Shown piece after piece: positions 11,356 to 23,435 of a stretch of 64,000 nucleotides of DNA. The notes beneath the pieces were generated by a model that searched no databases, was not told the DNA's origin, and saw nothing but the letters and a program-made list of their open reading frames with translations. How positions within the stretch are numbered: position 1 is the stretch's first letter; each line of letters begins with the position of its first letter. A program made the position numbers and the translations under genes. This DNA comes from Centroberyx gerrardi. Lineage: Eukaryota; Chordata; Actinopteri; Beryciformes; Berycidae. Where the stretch lies: positions 18,226,185-18,290,184 of the forward strand of contig NC_136004.1 in the NCBI RefSeq assembly GCF_048128805.1, written 5' to 3'.

Positions 11356-12896
11356 AGCCTAATTGTTGATTTAGCGTTCAGTTAACTGTCTACACTGTGG
11401 GGAGATAACATTGGTGGAAATAGAGTGAAACCTGTATATTCTCTAATGTTATAGTTAGTAGTGAATTATAGGCTAGTGAATTATAGTTAAATTAAACTAT
11501 TCCTCATTTCAAATCATCATTCACACATTTCATAGCCTATGTGACTGGCCTATGGGCCACACTGATTCTATGGGCTTTCCAAAGACTTCCACCGTTAACA
11601 ATTTAAATTCCTGCTGCCAACGTAAATCAAACAAGACTCTCTCTGTCAAAGCCTCGCCCCTGACAGCACGAAAACTCACATCAGCTTAGCTCACGGCGCG
11701 CCTTGAGCCACTTTTACTGCAAACAAATCCGTTTCTCATTGACCAGCACTGGGCTGATGAGGATAGGCGTAGTGGGCAAAGCTTTGTTTAAGCTGCTTGT
11801 GTGCGTGTGACACATTTGACCGGTTAAGCTACCGCCAAACTGCGGGGGAGAATGCGGGAAGGGGAAGAAAAATATTGAAACAATAGCCCATAAGTTTCTA
11901 GGGTGACTAAAACCAAACCTTAGTAGGCTACAAACCTGGTCGGGTCCGGCGGGAGAGAGAATGATGAAAACAAATAATTTATTCTAATCTATTTCTATTT
12001 GGATTGCAAAAATCAAGCATTCATTTATGCTTTCTCCCTTCAGGCCATCAGTTTCATAACCTGCTTACTATGATGAATACAACTACTACTAACTAGGCTA
12101 AGGCTACTTCATATGATGAATAGTCTTAGAATAAATTTACCTCAACGATTTATGCAAGCCTAAAAAGGTGGATAAACTCTATTTCGCAAGTAAAAGATGG
12201 GTAAGGGAGTTGAAGTGAATTTATAGTAGGATACACCTAATCAAACTAATTCAAGTTATATAAAAATATATTGTCTTTCAGGGGGGGAAGCGTAGGCTAA
12301 ATGTCATCCTTTTCTAAAGTATTTAATATTTGTTGATATTTGTGGGTGTTTGCCCCATGATAATCACCGACTGGAGGTCAGGTAGGCTAATAGTTTTCCA
12401 CAGCTTTCTTTATTTTTATTTACCACTCCGCATCGCTGCCTACTACACAACACTGTCAGCATCTGTTGGCCGTCATTGAGTGCACGCACCTGTCGCAGAG
12501 TTGCAGGCTCGAGCTCAGGCTGGGAGCGCATATGGAAGTGGCAGGTGGCAGAACGAGCCCGTCTCGCGCCGTTCAGCCCTGTTAGCGCCACAGAGGCCTA
12601 CAGGTTATCATTAAATGGCTCAGCGAAAAGCCAAGGCAGAAAGCCAGGGGAAATTTACCCGCGGATACGACTTGTAAACCGAAAAGTTATTATGCTTGTT
12701 AATAACAATTAAAAGGGAAAAGCTGTCACAAGTCAGGTTAAATTAACTTGGCAAAAATCAACATAGGCTAGTTTACGAATATCTGGGTTTATGGTAGAAA
12801 CAATTACACTTATTTAAGTGTTTTTGTTTGTTTATTCTAGGCTATTAGGCGATCGGGTTATCACTATTGACTGATAATATGCCTAACAACAACGGC

Positions 12897-12977
12897 TGCA
12901 GCAGCATCAATAGCAGTAACAACAGCAACAACAGCAACAACAACAACAACAATAATAATAATAATAATGATAAAGAC

Positions 12978-13024
<47 letters not shown>
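12897..13024. repeat. CAA/AAT trinucleotide tract
   Basis: Imperfect CAGCAA/CAACAA running into (AAT)n, over 120 bases. No open frame uses it. Confidence 0.85.
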
Positions 13025-13027
<3 letters not shown>

Positions 13028-13266
13028 CTTATAGAGATATGTCTAAAATTAGAATAGCCTAATAATTTAGAATAGGCCTAGTAATCATTTTGATAACTAC
13101 TTTTATTTTCCTCAATCATTATTAAGACATAATACGCAGTCCTGAGTCTGCATGTGACAGACTGCTCCAGCCTGTAGAGTTAAAGGTGATGTGTCAGTCC
13201 TTATGCTGTAAACGGAGTTGCCGCCGCCGCCTTTAAAACTTTGCCGCGCCGCTATTACTGTCGTTT

Positions 13267-13281
13267 GTTTCCAGGAGAAAC
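13267..13281 (+). promoter_or_regulatory. RFX X-box upstream of cdc20b
   Basis: GTTTCC-AGG-AGAAAC fits RYYNYY-N3-RRNRAC at every position and is nearly palindromic, as strong X-boxes are. It lies 210 bases before the cdc20b start codon in GC-rich sequence. Since the four miRNA hairpins lie in intron 2, this site would drive the primary miRNA as well. Function is inferred. Confidence 0.5.
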
Positions 13282-13490
13282 CAGGACGCGGAGGGAATCC
13301 CTGATAAAAAAAAACTGAGCTTACCGCCAATAGCAGAGCGGAGGACGGAGCTTCCCGCTCCACCATCCGCCCAGCAGCATATTTAGGGCCGGACCTCCTC
13401 CAGCAGCAGGACAGGTGCACAAGGCACGGCTGGGAGAAGCTGTTACCAGTCTGTAGTCTGAAGGAAATACTAATAGTGTCTTACTGAAGT

Positions 13491-16400
13491 ATGGAATGGA
13501 AGCTGAAGACGCACCTGAAAGTCAAAAGTGGAGATTCAGATGTATGGGTAAGCAATTTATAAAAAAATAATAGGTAGGCCTATAGGCAATTTATACTAGC
13601 CTACACTAGTGAAAAGGAGGCGTGTGTTCTTTGGGACAACACACATTTTTGCTACTTTCCAACACAAGAATGGTTAGAAATAGCATATGTTAAAATCTAT
13701 TGTCATTAACATGTGTTAGCCTGACACAACTGTGTGCTATCCCAAAGAAGACACAGATGGGTTAAAAATAGCACACCCTTTTAGAGTGCTACTACAACTA
13801 ATAGGCTAAGTTCTATTAAATACTAACTGAAGCATTGTAAAGTGGGGATTCAGTTGCTTGGGTAGAGGCTGTTTAGCTGTCAGAAACGTGTTTTTAAAGT
13901 TAGTGAGCATCACAGTGACTAAAGTCTTTAAAAATCTTTTTTGATGACCATGCAGGAAAACATGACGAGACTGCTGAGAGGTTTTGTAGGAAAGAGGAGA
14001 CACGGCCCCTTCAAGGTAAGAATTGAACAATTCTACAGAAAAAATCAAATTGATATCAAATTCATTTCATGCCAAATTGAAAAAAGGTCATCTAGACCTA
14101 CTAAAACTAATTCAGCTAGAATATCTGCATCCCTCTGGACTGTATGGAGTTGATGGTGGCAGTGTGGCAGTGTACCGCTGCTGGCTGCGTGTTATCTGAT
14201 TGACAGCTGTCAGCTACACTCCTCACTGCTGCTGTCCACTGGCTTCAACACTGACACCTTCTCATTCCATGTTATTCACTCAGAAAATCAAAAGTATGTC
14301 AACACTAGAATAAAATTGGAAATGTATCTATTGTCCCACCTACTGAAGCAAACACTTAATTCTGCACCCAGCACATTGATAACCACTCAGTTCAACATAG
14401 TCAAATCTCTCTCATCCATGCATTTGCATATAGGCCTATGAGCGTTGTGACTGGTTGGGAGGCAGTGTAATGTTAGCTGACGTTACATCTGCCAGCTCAC
14501 ACTGCTCTGCTACCTTAACAGTTGCCTTGGACTCTATACCTGACAGGCTTGATGCTTCTCCACTAACCACACTGCAGAGACTGTAGCTCTCATGCTGCCC
14601 GGGCTTCACTCCCACATTTTGGATCAAGTGCATAAAGATGCCAGCCTCCTGGTTTGGTGTCATTTGCTCTTCCCAACCTAAACCCATGGAATGCAAATCC
14701 AGTGTTTCTGAATGGTGATGTAAAAGTAGGCTGTCATTTTTAATCCCTTCCACCCTGAGTTTCCCCTTAAATTTCTTCTTAAGTAGCTTCAAAGTTAGCA
14801 TTTTTTTTTTCCATACTGTACGACAATGTCACATACATATTCTGTATCTGCTCGTTCCAACGCTTCACTGAAGATAGCACACTTATATTGAGTGAAATAT
14901 TCAAACCCAAGGCACAATCTTCTTTTAGCTGCACCATTACATCAAATGGAAAAAAATCTTGATGTTTATGCACCACTTTATACATATACGCTGTAATTCA
15001 GCATGACATATTTGGTATGTTGTGATCTCGCCTAGAATTTGAAATAAAGTTCTGTGGGTTTGAACAAAGCTTGGCTGCAAAACATCTTTGTAATGATGGT
15101 CCCGCATAAAATAGAACAATTTAGATAATATCACCCTCTGATATTATGAAGGCTACATGGTTTACCCAGCTCTCCTCTTGGTTGGCTGGAAGGCAGTGTC
15201 TTGTTAGCTGGTTGTTGTGTGTTTGCCAGCTTACCTGCTGCTGCCCTCCAGCTGTCCAGGATAATCCACACAAGCAACTCTGGGGAACCATACAGCTAAA
15301 AATCACTTAGTCCTATCAATTAAAAACAGAGGGTTAGGTTTTCAGATCTCCTGTCATAGATCTGATTTAAAAAAGAACCATTTCATCAAAATCACTCGTC
15401 AGTTTTCTTATTCTGAATTGTTTGGATTTAGAGGTGAGCCATTCCAAAGAAACTGAAATAACTATATTATAAACTATGTAATATAACACAATCAACTATT
15501 AAATATTTGAGCACCAGTATGCATTTTGGGTTGCATTACTATCCATGGTAATCCTGTGTCATGATGAGGCAGTGCGGTGTTAGCTGGCTGTTCTAAGATC
15601 AGCAGCTACACATACTTCCATATCAAGGCATCTGATCTGACTCCCCACTATCTGTTGTTCTGAGAGGAATTACACTTTATATTCACTAATCAGTTAACAA
15701 AGTGACATGCAAGCACTTCTCTGATTTTGAAATATTTGATCCAAAGACTTTGAGCTCATTACAGGGATGCAATTAATATTTCAAAAGTTTTATTACTGAG
15801 TGGTTGTTCATCATTTTTGACCTCAAATCAGTCCAAATGGGCTAAAGTGATGTGCTTTACCTCACCTTGCCCAACTGTCAGAAGCAAAGGACACACAATT
15901 TAATGTAAACAGTTGTAAGAGATGGTAAGAAATACAGGTTAGGCCAAACAAATGAGTGGAGTTCAATGGCTAAACAATCCTTCAGTTGCACCAGTGGTCA
16001 TAATGAATGTTCATGATGATGGTCATTATTCCCCACACAATGGTCCTTATTATACACACAGACACACGCACACTGACTAATCTTGCATGTATTTCTGAAA
16101 CTAGTGATTTTTATCCTGCATGTTGCTGAGAGCGAGACATCACCGAACTACACTCACTGTAACAGTCCACAGTCCAACACTTGTTCCTCTATCAAAGCAG
16201 AGACAGAGATGTGTCCAGTCTCTATCAGTCAGAGCTCCACCCTTTTCTTCAGGATGATCTCGCGCACCAGCGCCGTGGCCTCTTGCCGCACGCTCTCCAT
16301 GGGCTCATCGGCTCGCCAGAACCGGATCACCTTCCCCTCCGGATTCACCAGAAACTTCCAGAAGTTCCACTTCGGGATTTTCTGCACAGAATCTGAAAAA

Positions 16401-19106
16401 TAACATGCAAGTTGCCTCATGATGCTCAGCGTAAATGTAGCCAGTCTAATGATGAACATCTAGACTCTTTATCATAAATCATCTTATAGAAAGGATAGTT
16501 CAGTCCTCACTTCTGATTGGCTCAGTCATTGCAAAATAGCCTAATAAACGCACATTTGTGACCACACAAGTTAATTTAAATATTAATGTGCTAAATAGAA
16601 CAGAAAAAATGAGCTTTCGGCCTTAAGGCTTCCGGCCGAAAGCTCAGCAATAAAGCGCTGTGTATTGCAAGGCAGTGTGCATGGAATTTTTCTGTTCTAT
16701 TTAGTACTGTCTTTATCCTTTTGCACCTTCCAAGAAGACTTTAAAGTCTGTGTGTGCAGATAGTTTGACTACTAAAATATTAATGTGCTAAATATAACAT
16801 TTAATTATTAAAAGACTTTTTGAACAACGCAGCGCAGGGGTAGTTAACTTGTGCAACTGGCAATTTGCTCTAAAATAGGAGACGGGGATGTTTCCCTTTA
16901 GGCCTATATGGCTTAAATTTATGATTAAACCTTGTTTTTATTTATTTAAATTTAGCTACAAGAGACTTTACATCCCTTCTATGTTTTTCTGAGGATCCCA
17001 GATTGTGTTGTTTGGTTTAGGTCCAGACTGTTTTCTCTGGCAGACAGGAGTCTGAGTAAAACTGTATAGGAGTGATGGACATTATCCAAAAGGAAGTTAT
17101 CATTACTTGCACTTCCTTCTGTGAGGAACCCAGACTGGGTTACAGGCTACGGTTTGCATTTGGGTCCAGTCCAGACTATAGTTTATCGCAAACAGCTGTG
17201 GAAGTGCGGGCATTATAAATTTGCACTTTATTTAAAATAGCATAGCCTACAGCCTATATTTTGTTAGAATCCTAATCATAGTAGCCTAGTAGCCTAGCCT
17301 ATTTTTCCTTGTGGTACTTTTGCAGTTATGTTATTTTGTTTATGGTAGCCTACTGCATCTGTGGTTATTATATTACATGGTACTTTGAGCTAAAATTACC
17401 AAGTAGCTATAGGGTAAGCCTTGCCATAGTTGAGCTTCTTCCAGTGTAAAAGCAACTGGCAGCTTGTAAACCTGCCTGTGAGGAATTTGAAGGCAGGGTC
17501 AGCTTCAGAGCCCATTATTTTGATCTTGCTGAAGAAAGGGAAGGTGATGCCGTAGGTGGACTTGGTGAATGCCTCGATGTCTCGGCTGGTCCCCGTCTCG
17601 GTGTCCCCAAACTGGCCGCAGGGAAACGCGAGGACGTTGAAGTGAGAAGTCCCCAGCTCCCGGTGAAGCTCCTGCAACGAGCGGTAGTTCACCTCCGTCT
17701 GCTCGCTGTGACTCGCCACGTTTACAACCAAAGACGCCTGTGTAGAAGAAGAACAACAACAGAGTAAAACTGTTTTAAGAAAGCTAGAAGAAAATGCACG
17801 TTAGGCAATGAAACCTGCATTTAACCACCCCTCTGGTTAACTCGGGCATAATCTACGTCAGATTCCTCCGACACACAAACTGCTGATGTGGACTTACTTT
17901 CCCTCGGTACCGCTCCAGGGAAACCGTTCTCCCCTTTGCGTCTCTGACCTCGAAAGAGTAAAAGTCCTTCGGTTTTCTCGGCTTGACCAGCTGGGTCTGC
18001 AAGAGGAACAAACACCCCACGCCAACTGTCATGCTTAAAAGAACCGTTAACTTTTTGGCTTTTGGGTTGGAGGACTTGGTAGGGTAGCCCCCTAAGGCCT
18101 CCATCTTGGAGGGGGAAGAACGAACCTGGGATCGGGTTCTTGTCTCTTGGGCGGACCGGAGGAAAGTGCTGCGTCAAGCTAGTTAGAGATAACCAGGGAG
18201 ATACCGGAAGGAAGGACCTTCGCCTTCAAAATAAAAGCGTAGAATTTGGTGGAATCATCAGATTTCATACGTGATATAGCTCTAGCTAATAAACAGATAA
18301 TAAATAGTTTGTATTGTACTATGGTGCATGGTATCTCCGGGTGAAAATTAGCATGGATTGACCAGTAAATCTGGTTAGGCTAAAAAAGCACATTTAAAAA
18401 AAACCCCACTATAATCATATCTCCATATAATACAGTATATACAATGTATGTATATGTATGTCATGTATAATGTAGCCTATATTTATAATGTATGTGTAAA
18501 TAGGCTACATTTGTTGTATTTGCTTTGGTACTTTGCATCACCCAAAAAACATTGCAACATGTTCTTCAGGGTTTTATTTTTTTAAGTTTTGACCGGAAGT
18601 TTTAGTCTTTACTCTTGCTTGCTTGACATTGATGGAGTTGGATTTCACAATAAGGGCTCCGTGATGCTTGAATAAGCTAAATTATTGTTGCAGTTAAATG
18701 ATTCAGAATTTTGAGGCTATTGAGGTTAACTGGTATACAATTACTTTACTTACTCTACGTTTATTGTTTCCTTATCTTCCAGGGACACATCGACGCGCAT
18801 CACACATCGTACAAACACTTCAGGAGACGGATTGAGCAGAGGAGCAGCAGTGAGGTTCCTGTTGCGAGTACTCCTCTGGCCACTGGGCGGCAGTGTCTAT
18901 CCGGCTTTGAGTTTGACCCGGTCTGTCAGAGGTTGGCGTTGGATTCGCCACCAAGGGAATCACCAAAATGCAAATCAGCACAGGATGTCACCGAGGGAAG
19001 CCTCCAAGGTATTTTTATCCACACACCACACCTGGGCACAGGAGGCTTTGGAGCGTCTACCTGTCTGTGATTAAGGGCAGGTTACACATGCACGTGCACG
19101 GGGATA

Positions 19107-19147
<41 letters not shown>

Positions 19148-19290
19148 ATCGTGAGTTTAGCAGGCTGTGTTCTCTGGTGCTTTTGAGTAAGTGGAAACAG
19201 GAGGAATGTTTAATATGTTATCTCCTGCCCCCCAGTTATCCTCCTCCACACACATTCTTAGAGCTGTAGGCACCATGATGGGAGCGATTA

Positions 19291-19340
<50 letters not shown>

Positions 19341-20917
19341 CATGCGTGCGTGTGCGTGTGCGTGTGCGTGTGCGTGTGTGTGTGTGTGTGTTCGTCAGAA
19401 ATCAGTGGTAGGGATAGAGAGACCAAAATGATGAATGCCTTTCATACTGTAGGCAGGTTTCGGCAGGTTGTATTCCATTACAGTTACTAGTTACCTCATC
19501 AAAATTGTAATGTAATCCATTACTGATTACACTATGTAGACACTACTATGTATTCTGGTTACTTTCACATTATGTTGCCATATAAATTACAAAGTTCAGG
19601 AAACTTATTTCAGGTTTGCATACAAACACAAATGTTCCTCTGTGCCATATTTTATAAAGACGTAGAATGCTTGCCGCTATTTAAATGGCCTTCTGAGTTT
19701 CTCGTTTTCACTTTCAAAGTATTCCTATAAGTAATCCTCTACTAAATCTGTAATCACAGTGTGTTATTATTTTAGACAAGATATAATACATAATGTTGTT
19801 ATATGTATTCCGTTACTACTCAACCGTAACTGTAGGGCCATTCCCCTGCTGGTCAAAACCCTCACACATCATTTCTCTGTCATCATCACCATTAAGTCCA
19901 GCTGCCTTAGTATACAGAGATATTATTCATTCTAGCAGTGATTTGTAATAGGGGTCCAGGCATTAATAACTTGGATATCATCTGTCGTCATCAGAGACAG
20001 TGTTGCAGGCTGGAGGCGGGTTCCACAGTGGCTCTGTCACACCACCGGTCTCACCATGTACCGTCCCTGCCAGGGGCAAGCCTGAAGCTGGGAATGCCCC
20101 AGAACAGGTTTGAAAAGCTCTTCTACTGATTTAAAGGAACTTGTAAGTGTGCCACTGTCATTTGATTTTAGTGTAGTAGGCTACACATATAAGACAACAA
20201 AACAAAGGATATGCAGAGGGATTAAAAACCTCCAGGGGTTTGTGGATCTCCCTCCAGCAGGCATCCCTTATTCCTTATCACTTCCACACTGCTACCAGTA
20301 ATAATGTGGAATGGAATAAAGTGAGAAGTGCTACATATGGATCTAGTTTCTTGAAGTTCTTAGACATTCGATATTTTAGCTATAGACAGGATTTGTACAA
20401 ACCTGTCAGTGAAGCAATATTATTTTTATGGCTGAGATGTACAGGAGGCCAGAGAAATGTTTGACCTTAATTTTGGATCTGTGGTTTCCTCTCTGTGAGG
20501 TCACTCCAAGTGAAATGAGGATTGCTGTAAAAACAAAAAACCTACAGCCTAGTGTATTCATATGTGGCTGAAATATCTTTTTAACGGGGATAACACTAGG
20601 TGACACTGTGTCACTAATGTCACAAAATCCACAAAATTATGGTCAAAAGCTCGCACAGACTATAGACTTCTGTCAGAAACTGTGCACAGGCATTGCTAAT
20701 GATAACATGTTAATATGAACACAATAATAGAGATCTGTGTTTTGTATGATTTTTTTGAACATCGTATAAAAGATTTTAGCTGAAGAGAATATGTTGTGTT
20801 GCAGGACTGGGTGTGGACAGCTGCAGTACAAGGAAATGGAAATGCACAAAGGGCTGGTACAGTATGAATGCTCTTTTTTTTAGCTTGTTTACACTAAATC
20901 CTTACAATGCTTACATG

Positions 20918-20996
<79 letters not shown>

Positions 20997-22005
20997 AAGA
21001 AAGAAAGAAAGGCTGAGAGACAGATTATTTAACTTGGTGTTGCCAATTATAGCACATTTAGATAGAATTGCTGTCTAACACTACCTGTATGGTCGGGGAT
21101 ATGAAGTCATACCAGGAAATGCAGTCGAAACTGGTTCAGTGTGTAAATTCTATTGCTAGACCTTACAATTGCAAAGAGGATGCTGCTACTTCCGCACCTC
21201 CCCCTCCCTGGCATCGCTCTGTGTTTTCTTTTGCTTTACTGAAGAGGATAAACACGTTGTAAGTGATTTTTCCATCAGCCTTCCACTCGTTCCACCATCT
21301 GCCATCGCAAGAAACTCTGAAAGCTTCAGCTCCGTTTGAGCTGGAAGAACAGCGCCCTCCTCCTGTTTTGTGCCGTAAAGCAATCCAGCAGATTTAGACT
21401 TATAACAGTCGATTATACTAATGTCTCAAAATGAATGTCACAGTGATTTATTGATGTTAAAATGATAAATCCTCACAAAATGCCAAAGAAATTATATGGT
21501 CATGTAAGACACTCAATGTGGTCAGCATGTCATACCTCAAAAATACCTTTCGGCAGAATATTTGACAGAAAAATAAGGATTGCATTATATATGAATTAGT
21601 GAAAATGAATGACATAATCAGCAGTAGACCAAAGAATTGTTTTGGATGTGATCCTTTTGTTTTTTTTGTGTATGTGTAACTATTCTGTGTTTTTGTGTTC
21701 ACAACCTTGCTGTATTACAGGCTCTGATGATACAGTAAGCAGTGAGCTGCGGCCCTTTGCTGTTCTGAGCAAAGCTTCTATGAGTCCGCAGGACAAGGCA
21801 GTGATGAAGCTGGCTGCTCCCTCGCTGCTGAACGACTACTGTAAGAGAAGATAGAAGTCTAATGTAATCATCACAGCATGTAACATAACCTTTGTGCTGT
21901 AGTTCTTCACTATACTGTTGCTGTCTTTGTTTTAATGCACAGTGAACCATCTAATAACACACACAGTATGCAGTTTTCGGCACTCAACTGATTTTCAGTC
22001 GAAAT

Positions 22006-22044
<39 letters not shown>

Positions 22045-23395
22045 GCTATCACTCAACTGATACTTGTCATTGCATGTCTGAGGGTGTGTGTGTGTGTATA
22101 TATATTTTTAACTTCTACCCACATCAGTGCCCTTCTTTGCAAATGTTCACAGTCTAACAGAACACACAGTGTGGCAGAAGATTTTTAGACACCCAGTAAA
22201 TGAAAGAGGATATCATGGTGGTCCTTGCAAGTTGTCTGCAAGTGGAGGTGCTGATTAAGGGTTGGTCCCAGGTCATGATTAATGAGATAGTCACGGGGAA
22301 CTGTTCGCTGATTCTAGATCAGCACTTCTTCTCTGAGAAGCTTGACGGACACTGGCCTGTCTCCAAAACCCTGTGAACTGAAACTTTTGGACCAATATTT
22401 GTGTTGTGTGGTATCACAAGTGTTTTAGGCCTGCTACACACTCATCAAAATTACTTTACAGAGGTAGTTTGACCTCCAGTATTTTCAAGTTGAAGTCCAG
22501 TGCAAGCATTCAGCTAGATTAGGATATAAGGATAAAACCGGTGTCATTTTATTTTTTTCCTATCACCATTATTGCCTGTGAAAAGTCTAAGCCCACTGAT
22601 GTATATCTTATTATCATGTGTATTGCAGTCGGGCAAACCTCCATCAGTGGATTTACACTTTTCATGGACATTGATGGAAATAGGACAAAAATAAAATGAC
22701 ACCAGTGTTTTCCTTTAATGAAAATTTCAGTTAATAAGATGACATTAGTGTGGTAGTCTAGACCAAATCAGCAATACGTAGCTGCTGTCATGTATGTTTG
22801 GGAAAGTAGCCGCTGGAGTCCTTCTCTCCTTTTCCATCTCTTCCTTTACAGACACTAATCTTCTAGACTGCAGTTGTAATGGCATGATAGCATTAGCTCT
22901 CGGCTCTTCTGTTTACCTTTGGAATTCAGAAACTCACTCTCTGGAGGGACATTTGCACCCAAGTCCTCCTGCTGTCGCCCCGGCGCAGCCAGGACGCCTG
23001 TGCCGGCAGAGGCAGGCCATCTCCTCTCTTTGCTGGAGCAGAGACGGCAGAGCGCTCAGTATTGGGACCAGGCGAGGGGAGATACAGGTAAACGCTTTGG
23101 AACTGAAATGGACGAGGATAAAGGGTTGTAAGCTGATTCATATTTAAGTTGCAAATATACGCTGCTATTTGTGGCCCATGAATGGAAGTGTGACACCTTG
23201 TTGAATCAGTGGGACAACGGTTTGTGGTTTATTTTGTGTGTCAAACATTTCTCTGTTTGACTCTTCAGTTGTGGGATGTGGAACACAAGAGCAATGTGAG
23301 GTGTGTGCCGTCACATCTGTCTGTGGTGGGAGCCCTTTCCTGGAAACAAGACATTCTCAGCAGGTGCTGGTGTGTGTGTGTGTGTGTATGTGTGT

Positions 23396-23435
<40 letters not shown>

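Larger units (their letters stand above)
8064..13490. other. Spacer between mcidas and cdc20b
   Basis: No gene is supported in these 5.4 kb. AATAAA at 8472-8477 is a candidate mcidas polyadenylation signal. The rest is AT-rich with a GT tract (9089-9115), a short telomere-like tract (10269-10287), a TATC tract (11294-11355), a block resembling part of the ccno-mcidas spacer (12357-12450) and a CAA/AAT tract (12897-13024). From about 13200 the composition becomes GC-rich (GCCGCCGCC) and is the likely cdc20b promoter. Confidence 0.5.

Noticed and set aside
12364-12712. Overlapping frames of 75 and 78 codons on both strands
   Set aside because: GC-rich spacer sequence sharing words with 4505-4570; no domain, no splice signals that fit.
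14436-14801. 121-codon open frame on the minus strand
   Set aside because: It runs antisense across miRNA hairpin 2 in a cdc20b intron, has no domain and no splice context.
16655-16690. A further GGCAGTGTG word resembling the miR-449 seed
   Set aside because: It lies inside the 177-base insert; the surrounding bases do not fold into a hairpin with it in one arm.
19157-19490. Frames of poly-His-Thr or poly-Cys-Val on both strands
   Set aside because: Pure translations of CA/GT microsatellites; the same applies to frames at 23209-23511, 27373-27993, 29430-29827, 36368-36604, 51117-51657 and 62948-63211.
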